Positions 1-5,320 of a stretch of DNA of 6,505 nt are shown piece after piece; the first letter of the stretch is position 1, and each line of letters starts with the position of its first letter. A program made the translations under genes and the position numbers. The notes below the pieces were generated by a model. It was given only the letters and a program-made list of their open reading frames with translations, searched no databases and was not told the DNA's origin. Source of the stretch: Alphaproteobacteria bacterium (GTDB lineage Bacteria; Pseudomonadota; Alphaproteobacteria; Geminicoccales; Geminicoccaceae); assembly GCA_026982585.1 (NCBI GenBank), contig JALSGW010000029.1, positions 1 through 6,505 on the forward strand, in the 5' to 3' direction.

Positions 1-897
1 TGCTGCCGCCTCCAACACCTCTTCCCGGGCAGCGAGATCGCGGCTTCCCAACAGCGCCACATCGCAGCCGGCCGCAAGACTCATGCGTGTGCGCTCCGCG
101 AGCGGCCCCGCGAGCGCGCCCATGGCGAGATCGTCCGAGAGCAGGATGCCGCGAAAGCCGATCTCTCCGCGGATCACCGTGTGGATCACCCGGGAGGAGA
201 GGGTCGCCGGCCGGTCGGGATCGAGGTCGGTATAGCGGATGTGGGCGGTCATGCCGAAGGGAATGCGACGCAGGCGACGGAAGGGGAGGAAGTCATGCGT
301 GCGGAGCTCCTGAAGCGGGCTTTGGACCTGCGGCAGCGCGTGGTGACTGTCCACGGCCGCGCGCCCGTGTCCGGGCAGGTGCTTGATGGTGGGCGCGATC
401 CCCGCGCGCATCAAGGTGCGGGCGAAGCGGCCCGCGAGCCGGGCCGCCGCCTCGGGATCGGAGGAGAAGGCGCGGTCGCCGATCACCTGTGAGCTTCCCG
501 GAGCCGGCAGGTCCACAACCGGTGCCAGGGCCACATCCACACCCGCCTCGACCAGCATGGCCGCCGCGGCCTCGGCGAGGGCGGCACTGGCGGCCAGGGC
601 CCGCCGCGGATCCCGCTCCCACAGGCGGCCCAACGCCGCCGCAGGCGGCAGCGGCGGCCAGGCCGGCGGCCCCAGCCGCTGCACCCGACCTCCCTCCTGA
701 TCGACAAAACACGGGGTGGGGCGGCCGGGGTATAACGCCTTGAGTTCGCTCACCAGCCGGCGGAGCTGCTCGGGGTCCCGGCAGTTCTCCCGGAACAGCA
801 CGAAACCCAAGGGAGGACAGCGCCGAAACAGGGCCCGCTCCTCGGCCGCGAGGGCTGCTCCCGCAACCGCCACCACCGCCGCCCGCACCCGGCTCAC
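1..897 (-). CDS. nagZ: Beta-N-acetylhexosaminidase NagZ (partial, C-terminus beyond window)
   Basis: NagZ is a cytoplasmic glycoside hydrolase of family 3. It removes GlcNAc from GlcNAc-1,6-anhydroMurNAc muropeptides during peptidoglycan recycling. The visible 299 codons are open with no stop; complete members are about 340 residues, so roughly 40 are missing. Visible hallmarks are DQEGGRVQRL (residues 66-75), IGDRAF (139-144), KHLPGHG (172-178), the DSHH loop (183-186, whose Asp-His pair serves as acid/base in this family) and SDDLAMG (254-260), in which D255 aligns with the catalytic nucleophile. The start is a GTG at 897 that shares GTGA with the stop of the upstream SPOR gene. The Shine-Dalgarno sequence there is weak, so translation is probably coupled. 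All diagnostic motifs are present and I see no sign of decay. Family and role are known; coupling is inferred. Confidence 0.95.
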   Translation of the reverse strand, partial: MSRVRAAVVAVAGAALAAEERALFRRCPPLGFVLFRENCRDPEQLRRLVSELKALYPGRPTPCFVDQEGGRVQRLGPPAWPPLPPAAALGRLWERDPRRALAASAALAEAAAAMLVEAGVDVALAPVVDLPAPGSSQVIGDRAFSSDPEAAARLAGRFARTLMRAGIAPTIKHLPGHGRAAVDSHHALPQVQSPLQELRTHDFLPFRRLRRIPFGMTAHIRYTDLDPDRPATLSSRVIHTVIRGEIGFRGILLSDDLAMGALAGPLAERTRMSLAAGCDVALLGSRDLAAREEVLEAAA

Positions 898-1910
898 CGA
901 GGCGTTCCCACCACGAAACAGTCGCCGCCCGCGCGCCGGATTTCCGCGCAGGCCGCCTCCGCCTCACCGCGGCTCGCGAAGTCGCCGAAGCGCAGCCGGT
1001 ACAGCACCCGACCCTGTCGCTCGAGCCGCTCGATGGTGGGACTCTTGCCGGCCACCACCTCGGGGTGTCGGCGGCGCAGATCGGCCCACAGCTCCTCCGC
1101 CCGCGCGCGGGTACTCAGCGCCCCGAGCTGTACGCGGAACACCAGGCGGGGAAGCCGCGGCAGCTCCACCTCAGGCACGGGCGCAGCCCGTACCTCGGCT
1201 TCCTGCTCGGCCGCGGGCGAGGGAACGGGGGCAGGTTCCTCCAAAGGCTCCGCCTGGCGCTCGCGGGCCGGCGGACGCGGTACGCCCGGAAGCGGCGTCG
1301 GCGCCCCCGCCTCGGCAAGTGGGCGAGCGGTCGGCGAGGCGGCAGGCTCCGGCTCCGGACCCGCCGCCGGCACGATCCGGCCGAGCAGCTCCTCTTCCTG
1401 TTCGGGGCTCAGCGCCAGCTCCCGAGGTGCCGCCTCCGGTGCTTCGCCGTCCTGCTCCCGTTCCGGTCCCTGGGCGAGCTCCCGAGGTGCCGCTTCCGGT
1501 TCCTCACCCTCCGCTTGCGGAAGGGCTGCGGGCGGCTCCTCGGCCGGCGGCGGCAGGAGTTCGGAGAGCGGGCGCACCTCGGGCTCCTCGGCGCGGAGGA
1601 TGCGTTCCACCCGCGCCGCCACCGCCTCTTCCTCACGCGCCGGAAGCGGTTCCTCGACGAGCGGCAGGCCGCCCGGATCCTCGGGCTTGACCCGGTAGGG
1701 ACCGGCCGGCGCGGCGATCAGCGGCAGCTCGGAATCCCGGAGGATTCCGTAGCGGTCGTAGAGGTACCAGAGCCCGCCCGCGAACAGGCCCAGCACCAGA
1801 CCCGCGAACAGGGAGGCGAGAAGCCGCGCCATGGCACCGGAGCCTCGCGGATCCCCGCTGGCCGCGCTGTCGGGGCCCTTCGGGGGATCTCCGCGCGGAT
1901 CCTGCACCAC
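894..1910 (-). CDS. SPOR-domain membrane protein (peptidoglycan-binding, FtsN-like layout)
   Basis: This is a bitopic inner-membrane protein of about 338 residues. It has a short charged cytoplasmic N-terminus, one hydrophobic segment (about 30-51, from LLASLF to WYLY), a periplasmic linker of about 200 residues rich in Pro, Glu and Ala, and a C-terminal SPOR domain (about 255-338, from RLVFRVQLGA to FVVGTPR). SPOR domains bind glycan strands stripped of stem peptides, usually at division sites. Just after the membrane segment is a motif containing VKPEDPGG. The linker carries two copies of PEAAPRELA 20 residues apart, and the SPOR domain has cysteines at about 321 and 331. An open frame begins at a GTG at 1916, but that codon lies inside the AAGGAGGTG ribosome site, so GTG 1910 (or 1907) is preferred; ATG 1826-1832 is a later alternative. 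It sits about 21 bases after argS and overlaps nagZ by 4. The layout resembles FtsN, but the sequence does not prove a division role. Confidence 0.88.
   Translation of the reverse strand: MVQDPRGDPPKGPDSAASGDPRGSGAMARLLASLFAGLVLGLFAGGLWYLYDRYGILRDSELPLIAAPAGPYRVKPEDPGGLPLVEEPLPAREEEAVAARVERILRAEEPEVRPLSELLPPPAEEPPAALPQAEGEEPEAAPRELAQGPEREQDGEAPEAAPRELALSPEQEEELLGRIVPAAGPEPEPAASPTARPLAEAGAPTPLPGVPRPPARERQAEPLEEPAPVPSPAAEQEAEVRAAPVPEVELPRLPRLVFRVQLGALSTRARAEELWADLRRRHPEVVAGKSPTIERLERQGRVLYRLRFGDFASRGEAEAACAEIRRAGGDCFVVGTPR
1417..1500 (-). repeat. Imperfect 24-bp direct repeat in the SPOR linker
   Basis: Bases 1417-1440 and 1477-1500 are identical except for one position (c at 1434, t at 1494). 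They are spaced exactly 60 bases apart, which is 20 codons. They encode the repeated PEAAPRELA in the periplasmic linker. The near-identity at DNA level suggests a fairly recent in-frame duplication within a low-complexity region. Confidence 0.8.
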
Positions 1911-1913
1911 CGA

Positions 1914-1922
1914 CACCTCCTT
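1914..1922 (-). promoter_or_regulatory. Strong Shine-Dalgarno of the SPOR gene, decides its start
   Basis: On the minus strand the short gap after argS reads AAGGAGGTG, followed by TCG and two consecutive GTG codons. The first in-frame GTG (1916) overlaps the ribosome site itself and is therefore an unlikely start. GTG at 1910 lies 5 bases and GTG at 1907 lies 8 bases after AGGAGG. Either is a plausible start. Confidence 0.75.
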
Positions 1923-1931
1923 GCACCGCGT

Positions 1932-3680
1932 TCATTGCAATTCGGTGACGGGCTCCACCCCCATGATGCGCAGGCCGCGGGCGATCACCTGACGCACCGC
2001 CGCGAGCATGGCAAGCCGCGCAAGCGTCACCTGCGGTCGCTCGGGAATCACGAACCGCAGGGCATCGTCTTCCTTACCGCGCGTCCAGAGAGCATGCAAG
2101 GCGCCCGCGAGATCGTGCAGGTAGAAAGCGATGCGATGGGGTTCGAAGTGGCGGGCCGCTCCCACCACCACCCGCGGCCAGTGCGCCATGGTCCGCACCA
2201 GGGCGAGTTCGCCCGGGTCCCGGAGTTGGTCGAGCGGCGCCGCGATGAGGCGGCGGCGGTCGGTGGGCATTCCCGCCTCCTCGGCGTGGCGGAACACCGA
2301 GCAGATGCGGGCATGCGCGTACTGGACGTAGAAGACGGGGTTGTCGCGCGACTGCTCCACCGCCTTTTCGAGGTCGAAGTCGAGGGGGGCGTCGTTTTTG
2401 CGGGTCAGCATCATGAAGCGGAACACGTCCCTTCCCACCTGCTCCAGCACGTCCCGCAGCCACAGCACCGAACCCGCGCGCTTGGACAGCCGAAGCGGCT
2501 GGCCGCCCCGGTAGAGGTGGACCATCTGGCACAGTTTCACCACCAGCCGCGCCTTTCCCCCGGTGAGCGCGGCGACCGCCGCCTCCATGCGCTTGACGTA
2601 GCCGCCGTGGTCGGCGCCCCACACGTCGACCAGCAGCGGCGCGCCGCGGCGGAACTTGTCGTAGTGGTAGGCGAGGTCGGCGGCGAAATAGGTCCAGGCG
2701 CCGTTGGCCCGCTTGAGCGGGCGGTCGCTGTCGTCGCCGAAAGCGCTGGCCCGGAACAGCAGCTGCGGGTTCGGCTCCCAGTCCTCCACCGGCTTGCCCT
2801 TGGGCGGAGGCAGGGTGCCGACATAGACGTGGCCCTGTTCCTCGAGCCGCCGCACCGCTTCCTCGATCCGCCCCTCCTGGATCAGCCGCCGCTCCGAGGT
2901 GAAGACGTCGAAGCGCACCCCGAGGGCGGCGAGATCCTCCCGGATGCGGGCCATCATGGCCTCGCTGCCGGCCCGCGCGAAGCGCTCCCGCCAGGCCTCC
3001 TCCGGCTGGCCGAGCCACACCGGACCGTCCTCCTCGGCGATCCGGCGCGCCACCGGAATCAGTTCCGGATAGGGATAGGCGTCGGGCGGCAGCGGGCCGG
3101 GGTCGTCGCCGAGGATCTCCCGGTAGCGGTGGAAAAGGGAGCGGGCCAGCACCTCCACCTGTCCGCCGCCGTCGTTGATGTAGTATTCCCGCACCACCCG
3201 GTAGCCGGCGAAGGCCAGGAGGTTGGCGAGCGCGTCCCCGTAGACGGTGCCGCGCCCGTGGCCGACGTGCAAAGGCCCGGTGGGATTGGCCGAACAATAC
3301 TCGCAGTTGACCGTGATCCCGGCGCCGAGATCGGTGCGCCCGTAGTCCTCCCCCTGTTCGAGGACGCAGCGGATCTGCTCCAGCCACACCGCATCCTCGA
3401 GCCGTAGGTTGACGAAACCGGGTGCGGTGGCGCGCGCTTCCCGCACGCCGGGCGCACCGCCAAGCTCGCGGGCCAAATCCTCGGCCAGCTCCATCGGCCG
3501 GCGCCGGGCCGTGCGGGCCAGCACGAGCGCGGCGTTGGTGGCCATGTGGCCGTGGTCGGGATCGCGCGGCGGCTCCACCGTCACCCGCCCGAGGTCGAGA
3601 TCCGGCGGCAGCTGCCCGGCTTCGGCGAGGCGAGCGATGGCCCCCCGCACCTCCTCCAACATCCGATCGAACAGGTTCAT
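1932..3680 (-). CDS. argS: Arginyl-tRNA synthetase
   Basis: ArgS is the cytoplasmic class I synthetase that charges tRNA-Arg with arginine using ATP. The product is 582 residues, close to the usual 560-590. Order of parts: an N-terminal additional domain (about 1-120, with VTVEPPRDPDHGHMATNAA), the catalytic Rossmann core with SANPTGPLHVGHGRG (130-144, the HIGH signature as HVGH at 138-141), WGADHGGYVKRM (354-365), a KMSK-like RLSKRAG (397-403), then the alpha-helical anticodon-binding domain with NPVFYVQYAHAR (447-458). The frame stays open upstream to about 3911, but that part lies over dgt. ATG 3680 is chosen because it gives the family N-terminus MNLFDR and forms an ATGA overlap with the dgt stop. 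No clear Shine-Dalgarno precedes it, so coupling to dgt is likely. The stop is TGA at 1932-1934. All key motifs are intact. Confidence 0.97.
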   Translation of the reverse strand: MNLFDRMLEEVRGAIARLAEAGQLPPDLDLGRVTVEPPRDPDHGHMATNAALVLARTARRRPMELAEDLARELGGAPGVREARATAPGFVNLRLEDAVWLEQIRCVLEQGEDYGRTDLGAGITVNCEYCSANPTGPLHVGHGRGTVYGDALANLLAFAGYRVVREYYINDGGGQVEVLARSLFHRYREILGDDPGPLPPDAYPYPELIPVARRIAEEDGPVWLGQPEEAWRERFARAGSEAMMARIREDLAALGVRFDVFTSERRLIQEGRIEEAVRRLEEQGHVYVGTLPPPKGKPVEDWEPNPQLLFRASAFGDDSDRPLKRANGAWTYFAADLAYHYDKFRRGAPLLVDVWGADHGGYVKRMEAAVAALTGGKARLVVKLCQMVHLYRGGQPLRLSKRAGSVLWLRDVLEQVGRDVFRFMMLTRKNDAPLDFDLEKAVEQSRDNPVFYVQYAHARICSVFRHAEEAGMPTDRRRLIAAPLDQLRDPGELALVRTMAHWPRVVVGAARHFEPHRIAFYLHDLAGALHALWTRGKEDDALRFVIPERPQVTLARLAMLAAVRQVIARGLRIMGVEPVTELQ

Positions 3681-4831
3681 GAGGGATACCGCGTCAGCTT
3701 GAACAGGCTTTCGTGCTCGTTGAGCGCGTAGCGGTCGGTCATGCCGGCGATGTAGTCGCCCACCGCCTGCGCCAGCGCCCGCACCCCGCCCCCGCCGGCG
3801 CGCCGGCGCCAGCTCTCCGGCAGGCACTCTGGGCTTTCCATCAGGGCCTGGAACAGTTCCCGCACGACGCGCTGCGCCTTGCGCGTCATGCGCGCCACCT
3901 TGTAGTGGCAATACACCCGCTCGCGCAAGAAGGAGCGAAGCTCGCCGAGCCGCTCCCCGACGTCCTCGGAGAAGGCGACAAGCGGCCCCCCGGCGGCGCG
4001 CGCCTCCTCCGGCGAGCGGGGAGCGACGCGGGCCAGCCGCCGCCGGCTCTCGGCGAGGAGATCCCGCACCAGAACGTCGATCAGCCGCCGCACCAGCTCG
4101 TGGGCGAAGCGCTCGCGCGGCAGTGCGCCGAAGCGCCGCTCCACCTCCCGCACCAGGGGGCCGGCCAGCGCCAGCTCGCGGAGTTCGGCGGGAGCGATGA
4201 AGCCGGCGCGGATGCCGTCGTCCACATCGTGGCCGGAGTAGGCGATATCGTCACAGACGGCCGCCACCTGGGCCTCGAGATGGGCCTGCTGGCCGAGGTT
4301 CATGCGCGATGCGAGGGGATGGGCGGCGATCGGCTCGGGCCACGGCTCGTCGAGCGGACCGTTGTGCTTGACCACCCCCTCGAGGGTCTCGGCGGTGAGG
4401 TTGAGCCCGTCGAAGGCCGCATAGCGGCATTCGAGGGCGGTGAGAATGCGGAAGGTCTGGAGGTTGTGATCGAAGCCGCCGTAAGGTTTGAGCACCTCGG
4501 CGAGGGCCTCCTCGCCGGCGTGACCGAAGGGGGGATGGCCGAGATCGTGGGCAAGCGCGATCGCCTCGCCCAGATCCTCGTTGAGTCCCAGGGCCCGGCA
4601 CACGGTGCGGGTGATCTGGGCCACTTCGAGACTGTGGGTGAGACGGGTGCGGAAATGATCGCCCTCGAAGTTGACGAACACCTGGGTCTTGTACATGAGC
4701 CGGCGGAAGGCGGTGCTGTGCAGGATGCGGTCGCGGTCGCGCTGATGGGGGTTGCGCAGCTCGTCCTCCGGCTCCCGGATCAGGCGCCCGAGGCTGTGTT
4801 GCGGGGCAAGCGCATAGCATGCAAGGGACAT
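3677..4831 (-). CDS. dgt: dGTPase-like deoxynucleoside triphosphate triphosphohydrolase (HD domain)
   Basis: This metal-dependent phosphohydrolase of the Dgt family splits dNTPs to deoxynucleoside and tripolyphosphate and helps control the dNTP pool. The form here is the shorter Dgt-like type, whose substrate preference varies, so strict dGTP specificity is not shown. At 384 residues it has the family length. Motifs are QRDRDRILHSTAFRRL (30-45), KTQVF (48-52), RTRLTHSLEVAQ (61-72, metal-ligand H66), LAHDLGHPPFGHAGEE (93-108, HD pair H95-D96) and CDDIAYSGHDVDD (193-205, further metal and active-site acids). The start ATG 4831 gives MSLACYALAPQ, resembling the family's LAPYA-type beginning, although its ribosome site is poor; ATG 4885 is an alternative adding 18 residues. 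Longer upstream extension would run through antisense erpA and is rejected. It is the first gene of the minus-strand operon, divergent from erpA, and its stop overlaps the argS start by 4 bases. Confidence 0.94.
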   Translation of the reverse strand: MSLACYALAPQHSLGRLIREPEDELRNPHQRDRDRILHSTAFRRLMYKTQVFVNFEGDHFRTRLTHSLEVAQITRTVCRALGLNEDLGEAIALAHDLGHPPFGHAGEEALAEVLKPYGGFDHNLQTFRILTALECRYAAFDGLNLTAETLEGVVKHNGPLDEPWPEPIAAHPLASRMNLGQQAHLEAQVAAVCDDIAYSGHDVDDGIRAGFIAPAELRELALAGPLVREVERRFGALPRERFAHELVRRLIDVLVRDLLAESRRRLARVAPRSPEEARAAGGPLVAFSEDVGERLGELRSFLRERVYCHYKVARMTRKAQRVVRELFQALMESPECLPESWRRRAGGGGVRALAQAVGDYIAGMTDRYALNEHESLFKLTRYPS

Positions 4832-4858
4832 CGAGGCGGCCGCCGAGCTCGGGGCGCT

Positions 4859-4886
4859 TTGACAATAGCGCAAAGCCCCATACATT
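4859..4886 (+). promoter_or_regulatory. Probable sigma-70-type promoter of erpA
   Basis: A perfect -35 hexamer TTGACA (4859-4864) is followed after 16 bases by TACATT (4881-4886), which matches the -10 consensus at 4 of 6 positions. Transcription would begin near 4893, leaving a leader of about 25 bases before the erpA start. It stands in a short AT-richer patch of an otherwise very GC-rich window. No binding site for an iron-sulfur regulator could be recognised by eye. Confidence 0.65.
4862..4886 (-). promoter_or_regulatory. Possible weak promoter for the dgt operon
   Basis: On the minus strand TATTGT (complement of 4862-4867) could be a -10 element, matching 4 of 6 consensus bases. It would place a start site near 4855, about 25 bases before the dgt ATG. 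The -35 region 17 bases upstream is poor (about 3 of 6). Its -10 would overlap the erpA -35. It is plausible from position, but the sequence support is weak. Confidence 0.3.
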
Positions 4887-4905
4887 CCAGTTGCCAGCCG
4901 ATGGC

Positions 4906-4911
4906 GGAGGG
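4906..4911 (+). promoter_or_regulatory. erpA ribosome binding site, decides the start
   Basis: GGAGGG stands here, with GGAGG ending 8 bases before ATG 4919. An earlier in-frame ATG at 4901 would have this site inside its coding sequence and has no comparable site of its own. The later ATG is therefore preferred. Confidence 0.75.
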
Positions 4912-4918
4912 CCGGGCG

Positions 4919-5257
4919 ATGGATGCCAGCGCCCCGTTGAAGGTGAGCGAACGCGCCGCGCGCCGCATCCGCGAGATCGTGGCGCGGGAAGGCCGTCCCG
5001 GGCTGTTCCTCAGGCTTTCCGTGGAAGGGGGCGGCTGCTCGGGCTTCCAGTACCGCTTCGATCTCGACGACCGGCGCGAGGCCGAGGACGTGGTGATCGA
5101 GCAGGACGGGGCGGTGGTGGTGATCGACGGCATGTCGCTCATGTTCCTGATCGGCGCCGAGCTGGACTTCGTGGAGGACCTCACCGGCGCCTACTTCCGG
5201 GTCCACAATCCCAATGCCACCGCCTCCTGCGGCTGCGGCAACTCCTTCGCGGTGTGA
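4919..5257 (+). CDS. erpA: Iron-sulfur cluster insertion protein ErpA (A-type carrier)
   Basis: ErpA receives assembled iron-sulfur clusters and delivers them to target apoproteins; in Escherichia coli it serves IspG and IspH of isoprenoid synthesis, among others. The product is 112 residues (E. coli ErpA has 114). The three cluster-ligand cysteines are in place: C40 in VEGGGCSGFQYRF and C104 and C106 in NPNATASCGCGNSF. The NPNA stretch before the CGCG motif, the MSLMFLIGAELDF segment and the GGGCSGFQY wording favour ErpA over IscA or SufA, although A-type carriers are hard to separate without a tree. The start ATG 4919 is set by the GGAGG site; ATG 4901 would add six residues. The frame stays open far upstream, but that part is antisense to dgt. 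It is transcribed divergently from dgt and followed 63 bases later by an antiporter gene on the same strand. Confidence 0.95.
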   Translation: MDASAPLKVSERAARRIREIVAREGRPGLFLRLSVEGGGCSGFQYRFDLDDRREAEDVVIEQDGAVVVIDGMSLMFLIGAELDFVEDLTGAYFRVHNPNATASCGCGNSFAV

Positions 5258-5276
5258 GCGCCGTGCCGCCGCCGGC

Positions 5277-5294
5277 GCCGCAGCGGGGTGCGGC
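5277..5294 (+). other. Small GC stem-loop between erpA and the antiporter gene
   Basis: GCCGCA (5277-5282) and TGCGGC (5289-5294) are perfect 6-base arms around a 6-base loop. No run of T follows, so it is not a standard intrinsic terminator. In such GC-rich sequence it could easily be chance. It might give mild transcript attenuation or 3' end protection for erpA. Confidence 0.25.
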
Positions 5295-5320
5295 CTGACG
5301 GCCCGGCGGAGACCGCATCC

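Noticed and set aside
293..967. A 224-codon minus-strand open frame rich in Gly, Arg and Ala over the start of nagZ
   Set aside because: It is in a different frame from nagZ, whose catalytic motifs are unambiguous, and has no recognisable domain.
1065..3407. A 780-codon plus-strand open frame antisense to argS and the SPOR gene
   Set aside because: No recognisable domain; it is rich in Arg, Gly, His and Pro as expected for the reverse frame of GC-rich genes, and the minus strand here carries clear ArgS and SPOR motifs.
3681..3911. N-terminal extension of ArgS by 77 residues
   Set aside because: It overlaps the 3' end of dgt in another frame and is low-complexity Arg/Gly/Ala. The standard ArgS N-terminus is encoded from ATG 3680.
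4832..5206. N-terminal extension of Dgt by up to 125 residues
   Set aside because: It runs antisense through erpA and across the erpA promoter. Dgt-like proteins begin near the residues encoded at 4831.
3713..5257. A 514-codon plus-strand open frame that ends as ErpA
   Set aside because: Only the last 112 codons are ErpA. The rest is antisense to dgt, whose HD motifs are clearly coding, and a promoter plus a ribosome site lie just before 4919. It is not a fusion protein.
5258..5320. Rho-independent terminator after erpA
   Set aside because: The only stem has 6-base arms and no T-run follows, so termination is not supported.
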